13,810 bases of DNA from Candidatus Parcubacteria bacterium (GTDB lineage: Bacteria; Patescibacteriota; Minisyncoccia; Minisyncoccales; UBA6532), in contig JAUSNC010000052.1 in NCBI GenBank assembly GCA_030645645.1, positions 1 through 13,810 on the forward strand. Direction: 5' to 3'. The translations under genes and the position numbers were made by a program. Every line of letters starts with the position of its first letter. Position 1 is the first letter of the stretch. Below, one piece after another: positions 7,560 to 13,099 of the stretch. The notes below the pieces were generated by a model. The model was not told the DNA's origin. It did not search any database and was given only the letters and a program-made list of their open reading frames with translations.

Positions 7560-8948
7560 TTAAATTTGAGGAGCGGCCGTCCTATATTTTGGGTCTTTAT
7601 AGCCCTTTATTATTCCCGATGCAATGGCTTCTTTTATTTCATTCACTCCGTCAACTAATTTCTTTTCCGCCCTGTAATCCAGAATGCGGGCTATCTTGTC
7701 CGACGAAACATTGTAGTTCCTTTTATCGCCGGCTTTTTCGCTGATTTCAATTGTGGCTTCAGGACAAATTGAATTTATTATATTGCCCACTTCAAAAACC
7801 CTGTAATTTTCAGAAAGGACATTAAGAATCTGCCCTCTGACATCCTCCAAAGGCTTTTTTAAACAAGTAATGTAAACTTGGGCGGCATCTTTAAGGTGAA
7901 GCCATGGCCTCCATTGCTCTCCCCCGAATATAGTCATCTTCTTATCAAACATGGCGCGGGCAGTAAGGAAATTCACCGCCAAATCAAAACGCATATTGGA
8001 AGAATAGCCGTACAAAGTGGCCATTCTTAAAATAATCGGCGAAAAATTTTCGTCCATTGCTCCCAGAATCGCCCTCTCGCACCTTATCTTTGTTTCTGCA
8101 TAAAGCGAAACCGGATTTAATGGAGAATTTTCGGTCAGTTTTTCATCCGGAGAAGGATTTTGCCCGTAAACGCTGCAGGTTGAAGCGAAAATGAGCCTGT
8201 TAATCTGAAAATATTTGCAGGTTTCAATAATGTTCTTGGTGGCAAAATAATTTATTTCCAAAGTTTCTTTTGAATCTGCGGCGCAGGCCGGATCTCCCAC
8301 TATTGCCGCTAAATGAATTACCGCATCCATTCCCCCTATCGCGTCAACGACATTGGAAATATCCCTGATATCCCCTTTTTTAAATTCAAAATTTTTATTT
8401 TGATATAAATCGCTTATACCATCATCTCCGTAACTCAAATTATCCAAAACCCTTACTTTATATCCCTCATTTAGCAATTCTCTGCAGAGCACCGAACCAA
8501 GATACCCCGCCCCTCCCAAAACCAAAACTTTTTTTATTCCTTCCTTTCTTAAATTTAACTCTCCTCCAAAACCGTATTCTTTGTCTTTATATATGAAAAC
8601 TATATCCTTGATTCTTCTTTCTTCGTCTATAACCGGCACCTTCAAAGATCCTCCTCCCGATATTTTCCCCTTCAAATCGCCGCGCGCCCTGATGTCTTGA
8701 ATATCGCTTTCTTTTGAATCTTCCCTGATAATTATGGGATTCGTATTTGCTATGCTCTCAATTGCTTTCTCAATGCTTACTCCCTTTAATATGGCTCGTC
8801 TGATATCTCCGTCCGTAACCGCTCCAAAAATGCTTTTATTTTCATCTATAACAAAAGCGACTCCCAGTCCTGTATTATCAATAATCCTCATCGTTTCCTT
8901 TATAGAAGCCCCTTTGTTTACCAATGGAAAATTATTTTTTGAAAGCAT
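7560..8948 (-). CDS. CBS-domain pair fused to an extended-SDR NAD-dependent sugar epimerase/dehydratase-family enzyme
   Basis: This 462-residue protein has two parts. Residues 1-125 form a CBS pair with the block GAVTDGDIRRAILKG (42-56), which is typical of CBS pairs attached to sugar nucleotidyltransferases and to KdsD. Residues 138-462 form an extended SDR: the dinucleotide loop GGAGYLG (145-151), D169 at the end of beta-2 (VLDNLSYG), IHLAAIVGDPACA (211-223), STCSVYG (256-262) and the catalytic YAETK (283-287). RmlB-type 4,6-dehydratases have an Asp-Glu pair (STDEVYG) where this protein has Cys-Ser, so it is more likely an epimerase or reductase than a dehydratase. CBS pairs bind adenine nucleotides or similar ligands, so ligand control of the sugar reaction is a reasonable inference. 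The start ATG is 11 nt after the cupin gene stop. Confidence 0.85.
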   Translation of the reverse strand: MLSKNNFPLVNKGASIKETMRIIDNTGLGVAFVIDENKSIFGAVTDGDIRRAILKGVSIEKAIESIANTNPIIIREDSKESDIQDIRARGDLKGKISGGGSLKVPVIDEERRIKDIVFIYKDKEYGFGGELNLRKEGIKKVLVLGGAGYLGSVLCRELLNEGYKVRVLDNLSYGDDGISDLYQNKNFEFKKGDIRDISNVVDAIGGMDAVIHLAAIVGDPACAADSKETLEINYFATKNIIETCKYFQINRLIFASTCSVYGQNPSPDEKLTENSPLNPVSLYAETKIRCERAILGAMDENFSPIILRMATLYGYSSNMRFDLAVNFLTARAMFDKKMTIFGGEQWRPWLHLKDAAQVYITCLKKPLEDVRGQILNVLSENYRVFEVGNIINSICPEATIEISEKAGDKRNYNVSSDKIARILDYRAEKKLVDGVNEIKEAIASGIIKGYKDPKYRTAAPQI

Positions 8949-8959
8949 AAAAGATTAAA

Positions 8960-9451
8960 TTATTTTCCTTTTACCGCCCAAACATCGCCAAAAGAATCCG
9001 GCGGAATCCTTGTTTCGTCAGGATTTTCCCTGTTGAGCAATTCGCTGTTTATCGTAATTAACATAGTATTGTCTTCCAAAGACACCCAGCCGTGGAAAAT
9101 TCCCGGCGGCACTATTATGAGCTTTGGAGCCATTTCAGAAATAGAAATTATTTCCTGGATTTTATAAGTCGGACTTTCTTTCCTGTCGTCAATAAAAACA
9201 AATTTTGCCGAGCCTTTCACTATGCAAAAATTATCAGTAGAAATGAAATGCTTATGGTAAGCGCGGACTACTCCTCTGGCAGGATCGGCCGCAATATAAA
9301 CCCGGCCGAATTTAGCAATATCGTAATCGTGTATGACTTCAAATAAATATCCCCTGTCATCTACATGGGTCAATAGAGAAACCGTTTCCAACCCTTCAAT
9401 TTTTGTTTTTTCTTTTTCCTGCATATATTTTTTTAAAAAATTAGATGCCAA
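8960..9451 (-). CDS. RmlC-like cupin, NDP-4-keto-sugar epimerase/isomerase-like, TTG start
   Basis: This 163-residue (about) cupin has the RmlC/FdtA outline: HVDDRGYLFEVI (29-40), RVYIAADPARGVVRAYHKHF (50-69), a FVFIDDRKESPTY strand pair (84-96), and IIVPPGIFHGW (112-122). RmlC epimerises C3 and C5 of dTDP-4-keto-6-deoxyglucose using a His and a Tyr. A histidine in the right place (H66) is kept, but the lysine after it and the TxYY tyrosine appear replaced (DNFCIV at 73-78, SELLN at 136-140). A non-standard epimerase, isomerase or mutarotase is therefore possible. The TTG at 9449-9451 is chosen because AAGG lies 5 nt upstream and the promoter start point fits. An in-frame ATG at 9422-9424 would shorten it by 9 residues and has no ribosome-binding sequence. 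It is the first gene of the leftward operon. Confidence 0.78.
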   Translation of the reverse strand: MASNFLKKYMQEKEKTKIEGLETVSLLTHVDDRGYLFEVIHDYDIAKFGRVYIAADPARGVVRAYHKHFISTDNFCIVKGSAKFVFIDDRKESPTYKIQEIISISEMAPKLIIVPPGIFHGWVSLEDNTMLITINSELLNRENPDETRIPPDSFGDVWAVKGK

Positions 9452-9456
9452 AAATG

Positions 9457-9460
9457 CCTT
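9457..9460 (-). promoter_or_regulatory. Ribosome-binding site supporting the TTG start of the cupin gene
   Basis: Read leftward, TAAGG ends 5 nt before the TTG at 9449-9451. Most genes in this operon lack any clear Shine-Dalgarno sequence, so this short AAGG, at normal spacing, helps decide for the TTG over the downstream ATG. Confidence 0.45.
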
Positions 9461-9474
9461 ATTTATCTGGGATA

Positions 9475-9503
9475 ATCATAGTAAAAATAAATCCTTTTGT
9501 CCA
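9475..9503 (-). promoter_or_regulatory. Sigma-70-type promoter for the leftward glycan operon
   Basis: Read on the minus strand, TGGACA (9503-9498) and TATGAT (9480-9475) are separated by exactly 17 nt, and each box differs from consensus at one position. Transcription would begin near 9468, about 17 nt before the cupin TTG. It lies back to back with the rightward promoter at 9531-9558. This is the only good promoter found upstream of the closely packed minus-strand genes, consistent with a single long transcript. Confidence 0.65.
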
Positions 9504-9530
9504 TCTCTCGTCTTTTGCAGGGGTGACTTA

Positions 9531-9558
9531 TTGACAAAAAAATATTTTATGATATCTT
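9531..9558 (+). promoter_or_regulatory. Promoter for the zinc-knuckle protein gene
   Basis: A consensus -35 box TTGACA (9531-9536) is followed after 16 nt by TATCTT (9553-9558), a four-of-six match to the -10 box. Transcription would start near 9565, leaving only about 10 nt before the TTG start, so the mRNA would be nearly leaderless. An SD-like AGTGAG sits at 9563-9568. Confidence 0.5.
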
Positions 9559-9574
9559 TTATAGTGAGATTGTC

Positions 9575-10036
9575 TTGAAAATTGAAAAATGTCCTGAATG
9601 TTACGGAAATGGTTCGGTACTGAAAAGTAAATATGTATTACCTGTAATTCATATAGAACTAGGTACGGTCCGGGTAGAATGTAATAGATGCAGTGGAAGC
9701 GGATCTATTGGAATCGAAGAGTTTATTGACTTGCAGAAAACTGCGAGACAAGAAACGGTTAAGGAAGCGGTTGAAGCCCTTAATAAAATGCTAAGATATT
9801 CAGAAAAATTCGGCCTGACGACAGATATATTCTTAGCAGAGGTGCAAGCAAGTGTTTTACCCCCTGAAGCGAAAACGAAATGGGCGGTAGACATCAAAAT
9901 CCATTCCGGAGTAATAAGACAGATGATGACAGAATTACGGCCATGTCCTGATGGATATGAAACTTGTGGATGTCGTTACGGTATTGAAGTTTCCTGGCAT
10001 GGCAGTACTCCTTATTATGAATTGAGGGGACTATAG
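9575..10036 (+). CDS. Small protein with two DnaJ-type CXXCXGXG zinc knuckles, unknown function
   Basis: This 153-residue protein starts at a TTG. No ATG is available before the first conserved motif, and the next internal Met is near residue 72. The N-terminus carries two knuckles, CPECYGNG (6-13) and CNRCSGSG (36-43), spaced to form one four-cysteine zinc site like one half of the DnaJ zinc-binding region. Neither a J domain nor the other DnaJ domains are present. The middle (about 47-95) is helical and charged. The C-terminus has another cysteine group (C124, C131, C133). Stand-alone knuckles of this type occur in small proteins that bind nucleic acids or proteins, but no function can be assigned. 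It is transcribed alone, from its own promoter to the terminator just after its stop, divergently from the glycan operon. The coding call is good; the role is unknown. Confidence 0.75.
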   Translation: MKIEKCPECYGNGSVLKSKYVLPVIHIELGTVRVECNRCSGSGSIGIEEFIDLQKTARQETVKEAVEALNKMLRYSEKFGLTTDIFLAEVQASVLPPEAKTKWAVDIKIHSGVIRQMMTELRPCPDGYETCGCRYGIEVSWHGSTPYYELRGL

Positions 10037-10081
10037 ATAAGCGAAATTCAAATTTATCAATGAATTCCGCTTATTTTTTTT
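10037..10081 (+). terminator. Rho-independent terminator after the zinc-knuckle gene
   Basis: A 14-bp stem (10037-10050 with 10061-10074, one mismatch) encloses a 10-nt loop and runs into a stretch of eight T residues (10074-10081). It begins immediately after the TAG at 10034-10036. Confidence 0.88.
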
Positions 10082-10087
10082 ATTTGG

Positions 10088-10115
10088 TTGACTTTCCAAA
10101 TAATTTGTATAGAAT
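10088..10115 (+). promoter_or_regulatory. Promoter for the EamA-like transporter gene
   Basis: TTGACT (10088-10093) and TAGAAT (10110-10115), each one mismatch from consensus, are 16 nt apart. The predicted start near 10122 gives a leader of about 40 nt. It lies right behind the preceding terminator, so the transporter is probably its own transcription unit. Confidence 0.6.
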
Positions 10116-10164
10116 ATGATAAGAGTAAATATATGTTCTTAAAAGATAAAAAGAGTGAAAAAAG

Positions 10165-11109
10165 ATGCAATTAGAATTCAGCTGGCAGATGATAATGCTT
10201 ATACACTTGAGTATTGGTATCTGCGGGACTATAATTTTCAAAAAACTGGCCAATGAATATTTCAAGAAAAAAGGAATAGCAAACGCGCTTTTCTTCCAAT
10301 ATTTTGTAGCTGTTATAGCCGCCATAGCCTATAAAATGACACTTGGAGAAGGACTAGTTCCATTGAATGTATTTTTGATGGTTGCTTCTGTAGGAGCTAT
10401 CAACGCCTTAGGAGCTTATTACCAATGGTATTCTTACGCTTTCAGCTTAAGCCGAACAATTCTTCTTGCGCCATTAATGAATATTATAACCATTTCTCTG
10501 GCTGTGCTATTCCTGAACGAAGCCGCAGTCTGGAACTATTATCTGGCTTTCGGCGTAATTCTGGCAATTCTTGGACCAATCCTATATCAAGCGGAAAACA
10601 AAGATAAAATACGCCAGCGTCTCTGGATGTTCTCTACGGCCGCATTGATAATCATATTCAGCATCACTCAATTCGCAATGCGCGCCTTCGCCTCCTTCGT
10701 TCAAATGCCCCTGAAAACAGGCAAAGTGCCTTTTGGAATTCCTGTCAGCGATTTCTTGCTTTCTTTCTATATTGGAGCATTTCTAAGTTCTGTATTAATT
10801 CTTGGCTTGAAAAAAGGCAATAACGTTGAAACGACAAAAAGATCAATGATATTGTTATTTTTGTTAGGATTAGGCATTATCAGCACCACGGGAACCCTAT
10901 ACTGGGCATTAAGCATTGCCGAAGCCAGTAAAATTACTCCTGTACAAAGCGCGGGATTAATTCTTGGCTCAATTCTAATAGGATGGCTTGGATTCGGCGA
11001 AGTAAAAGAATTAACTAAGATAAAAGCGAATAAGAAAATGACAGCACGGCGAATTATCGCCCTCATCGCATCAATAATCGGAGTCGCACTGATTCTGACA
11101 TCAAAATAG
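10165..11109 (+). CDS. EamA/DMT-type ten-helix membrane transporter
   Basis: This 314-residue protein has about ten hydrophobic helices (roughly 8-27, 40-57, 64-85, 92-112, 116-138, 150-172, 190-212, 225-248, 255-277, 293-313). They form the two five-helix halves typical of the drug/metabolite transporter superfamily. The end of helix 4 plus LFLNEA (115-120) and the matching GWLGFGEV (274-281) are the paired half-repeat signatures (membrane segment ending at a conserved Glu) of EamA domains. Members export or import amino acids, nucleotide sugars and other metabolites across the inner membrane; the substrate here is unknown. The neighbouring glycan genes raise the idea of a sugar or precursor carrier, but the gene is transcribed separately. 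The ATG at 10165 follows a purine-rich stretch rather than a clear ribosome-binding site. Confidence 0.85.
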   Translation: MQLEFSWQMIMLIHLSIGICGTIIFKKLANEYFKKKGIANALFFQYFVAVIAAIAYKMTLGEGLVPLNVFLMVASVGAINALGAYYQWYSYAFSLSRTILLAPLMNIITISLAVLFLNEAAVWNYYLAFGVILAILGPILYQAENKDKIRQRLWMFSTAALIIIFSITQFAMRAFASFVQMPLKTGKVPFGIPVSDFLLSFYIGAFLSSVLILGLKKGNNVETTKRSMILLFLLGLGIISTTGTLYWALSIAEASKITPVQSAGLILGSILIGWLGFGEVKELTKIKANKKMTARRIIALIASIIGVALILTSK

Positions 11110-11131
11110 GCCATAAAAAGCCTATTTTTTA
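11103..11131 (+). terminator. Rho-independent terminator overlapping the transporter stop codon
   Basis: A perfect 9-bp stem (11103-11111 with 11120-11128) with an 8-nt loop is followed by T residues to 11130. The transporter's TAG (11107-11109) lies inside the left arm, so translation and termination signals share the same bases. Confidence 0.85.
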
Positions 11132-11171
11132 TTAGGCGGATATTACTTTTCGCTGTTCTTTTACTATATTT

Positions 11172-11208
11172 CAGTCAGTCAGCAAAGTTAACGGAGGAAA
11201 GGCCTCCG
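11172..11208 (+). other. Intergenic stretch with a short CAGT tandem and a GC-rich hairpin
   Basis: The 150-nt gap between transporter and TPR-like gene contains a short run of TCAG units (11172-11183) and a 6-bp perfect hairpin CGGAGG/CCTCCG (11192-11197 with 11203-11208, loop of 5). The hairpin ends 1 nt before the next -35 box. It lacks a proper T-tract and is not a convincing terminator; an operator is possible. Confidence 0.35.
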
Positions 11209-11209
11209 C

Positions 11210-11238
11210 TTGACTTTTTAGGGGTTTTAGTTTAATAT
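11210..11238 (+). promoter_or_regulatory. Promoter for the TPR-like gene
   Basis: TTGACT (11210-11215) and TAATAT (11233-11238) are separated by 17 nt. Transcription would begin near 11245, with GTAGGT (11244-11249) about 10 nt before the TTG start as a weak ribosome-binding site. Confidence 0.55.
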
Positions 11239-11259
11239 CAACGGTAGGTAAAAAGAACT

Positions 11260-12333
11260 TTGACAAAAACAAAAGAAATATTAAATGCCGAATTGGCAAA
11301 ATTATCAGACGATGAAATCGCTAAAATACTTGCAGAAACCCCTGAAGAAACCGATATTAGTACCAATTCCCTTGCAAGGGAAATAATCTATAACGAAAAA
11401 GATCCCTGTCGCTGGGCCGAGATATGTCGCACTGCAGGAAAGAATCTTGAAACCACAAAAGAGCGCAGAATCGCCCTTGCAATTGAAGAAGTAAACGGAC
11501 TTCGCCGCATTCCGGGAATAATAAATATTTATAGAATTAATATTATATTAATCTATATAGACGGAAAATTATGGTCTCTTCCGGAGGGAAAAAGAAAGGA
11601 GCGGTTAACAGAGCTTTATTTCTACAACGCAGGGATTGTATATAGCATGATAGGTGACTTCAAATCAGCGGTAATAACTCATGAAAAAGAAGCAAGTATG
11701 GCAACTTCCTTTGGCAGGCTCAATGCCATATATATGGCAAGTATGTGCACTTTCAATCAATCAATAATTGACGGTAAAGCAATTGAATCGTCTTACGAGG
11801 AATTCCGAAAATCCTGTGGCGCCTTTATAAAAATATTGGATAAGAACAATTCAACACAAGCCAGATGGATAGCGAATATAGAATGTAATTTACGAAGAGC
11901 CGATATCCTTGTTACAGCGGCCTTAGATCCGCTCGTAAAAAGATATGTAACATTGCGGGAAACATCGGATAAAGTTTTCGCCAAACTACCAGAAGAAGTA
12001 CAAAAAATATTCCCTGAATACGTAAAACTTCTCAAAGCCTGGGAAGAAATCATTTCTGCCCATATTTGGACATTCGGCGAAGATTGTCAGAAAAAATCTT
12101 CTACAATGGAAAAACTCCAACATGCGGAAGATCTGGCGTGCGATGTTGCCGGCAATGAAAAAAATCCAGTTGATTGGAGATGCGATGCATTAGTAATAAC
12201 AGCGCTTGCGCAATTGCAACACAATAAGATTAATAAAACAAAAACAACCCTGAAAAAACTGATAAATCTTAAAGGATATGGAGGATACGCGCCAAAGGCA
12301 ATAGCAGAACGACTGCTGAAATCCTTAGAATAA
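11260..12333 (+). CDS. Helical TPR-like protein of unknown function, TTG start
   Basis: This 357-residue soluble protein is predicted to be almost entirely helical and has no signal peptide. Residues 115-165 read like a TPR hairpin pair (LYFYNAGIVYSMIGDFKSA at 119-137, then a second helix with EKEASMATSFGR), with a further candidate near 306-335 (WRCDALVITALAQLQ). The phrase NEK-(D/N)-P-x-x-W occurs at 45-52 and again at 299-306, each leading into an alanine-rich helix, which suggests diverged internal repeats. Such folds are usually protein-interaction scaffolds; no enzyme motif is visible. The TTG at 11260-11262 is supported by the promoter 22 nt upstream and by coding periodicity from the first residues; no in-frame ATG occurs near the start. 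It is flanked by its own promoter and terminator and is not linked to the glycan operon by orientation. Confidence 0.72.
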   Translation: MTKTKEILNAELAKLSDDEIAKILAETPEETDISTNSLAREIIYNEKDPCRWAEICRTAGKNLETTKERRIALAIEEVNGLRRIPGIINIYRINIILIYIDGKLWSLPEGKRKERLTELYFYNAGIVYSMIGDFKSAVITHEKEASMATSFGRLNAIYMASMCTFNQSIIDGKAIESSYEEFRKSCGAFIKILDKNNSTQARWIANIECNLRRADILVTAALDPLVKRYVTLRETSDKVFAKLPEEVQKIFPEYVKLLKAWEEIISAHIWTFGEDCQKKSSTMEKLQHAEDLACDVAGNEKNPVDWRCDALVITALAQLQHNKINKTKTTLKKLINLKGYGGYAPKAIAERLLKSLE

Positions 12334-12343
12334 AAACCACTCT

Positions 12344-12376
12344 GCGGTCAAATAGAAATATTTGCACCGCTTTTTT
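12344..12376 (+). terminator. Rho-independent terminator after the TPR-like gene
   Basis: The stem GCGGTCAAAT (12344-12353) pairs with ATTTG and ACCGC (12360-12370), with one bulged C and a loop of 6, followed by six T residues (12371-12376). It sits in the 53-nt gap between convergent genes. Read leftward the same hairpin has T residues only about 6 nt beyond its base, so it may also slow transcription from the methyltransferase side. Confidence 0.8.
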
Positions 12377-12386
12377 ATTTCCCAAT

Positions 12387-12983
12387 TTATTTAATTACCA
12401 ATGCCCTGAATCCGGAGACCTGCTTTTTACTCTGATATTTCTCTAAAATTGTATCCATCAATCTTGCCAGTCTTACGAAAACATTTACCGGAAATTTATT
12501 CTGATACGGGAAGAGGTTCGCTATGGTTTCAAGATGTCCCCTTATTGGACAAATTTCAATAGAACTGAATTTTCTGAATAAATATCTGAGCCCCTTTTCC
12601 GTAAAACGATAATAATCTTCACAAGTTCCGTTGCACCAAAAACAATATAAAAAAGGCACTTCGACATAGCACTTACCGCCCTTTTTTAAAACGCGGTATA
12701 TTTCTTCACATGCTTTATTTGGATTGAGGGCGCATTGGAGAACTTGCTTACAGATTATCGCATCAACAGATTCATCTTCAAAAGGCAAATTATGAATATC
12801 TCCCAGAATATCCGGATGGTATTTTGGATTATAATCTAAAATCTTATAATCCTTACCCTTAAAAATATCTTCATACCCGGCAAGCCCTTTTTTAAAGGCA
12901 ACTCCTCCCCCTATATCTCTGATTATTTTTTCCTTGGCAATTTCCCTTATCTTTTCATCAAAGAATTTATCCCATTTAGTCAT
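12387..12983 (-). CDS. Class I SAM-dependent methyltransferase (glycan-cluster type)
   Basis: This 198-residue protein is a methyltransferase-11-like Rossmann enzyme. Motif I is IRDIGGGVAF (21-30), the acidic end of beta-2 is D50 in ILDYNP, motif III-IV is LPFEDESVDAIICKQVLQ (66-83), and IYRVLKKGGKCYVEVPF (95-111) is the usual post-motif strand. The segment DYYRFTEKGLRYLF (123-136) is shared with the methyltransferase at 13100-13810, so the two are related paralogues. Extra cysteines cluster at C105, C114, C117 and C121, which is unusual for the family and might be structural or metal-binding. Its N-terminus lacks the helical arm of the larger paralogue. Substrate unknown; position next to glycan genes suggests a sugar or lipid-linked glycan. 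ATG at 12981-12983; no clear ribosome-binding site. Confidence 0.8.
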   Translation of the reverse strand: MTKWDKFFDEKIREIAKEKIIRDIGGGVAFKKGLAGYEDIFKGKDYKILDYNPKYHPDILGDIHNLPFEDESVDAIICKQVLQCALNPNKACEEIYRVLKKGGKCYVEVPFLYCFWCNGTCEDYYRFTEKGLRYLFRKFSSIEICPIRGHLETIANLFPYQNKFPVNVFVRLARLMDTILEKYQSKKQVSGFRALVIK

Positions 12984-13017
12984 AAATTATTTTCAAAAAT
13001 ATTTAATTATTTAATAG

Positions 13018-13044
13018 TATCCTAACATATTATCCCTTAGGATA
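13018..13044. repeat. Perfect 8-bp inverted repeat between the two methyltransferase genes
   Basis: TATCCTAA (13018-13025) and TTAGGATA (13037-13044) are exact reverse complements separated by 11 nt, in an AT-rich 116-nt gap about 35 nt upstream of the 12983 start. No T-run follows on either strand, so it is not a standard terminator. An operator for a dimeric regulator or an mRNA hairpin is possible. Confidence 0.4.
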
Positions 13045-13099
13045 GAAGAATGAAATGCCTCTCTTTGCGGATTGAAATAGATATGCCAGAATCATTGAA

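Noticed and set aside
7560..8948. 4,6-dehydratase (RmlB/PseB-like) as identity of the SDR
   Set aside because: The Asp-Glu dehydration pair expected after the ST of STCSVYG is Cys-Ser, so elimination chemistry is not supported.
10767..11114. Minus-strand open frame of 115 codons within the transporter gene
   Set aside because: It overlaps ten-helix coding sequence on the plus strand and resembles nothing known; its start lies in the transporter's terminator.
11172..11183. TCAG tandem as an attachment site or CRISPR-like repeat
   Set aside because: Only three 4-nt units with no second copy at the other side of the plus-strand block and no spacer pattern.
11259..11264. TTGACA at the start codon of the TPR-like gene as a -35 box
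   Set aside because: It is the TTG ACA of the first two codons; no fitting -10 box or downstream start follows, and a better promoter lies upstream at 11210-11238.
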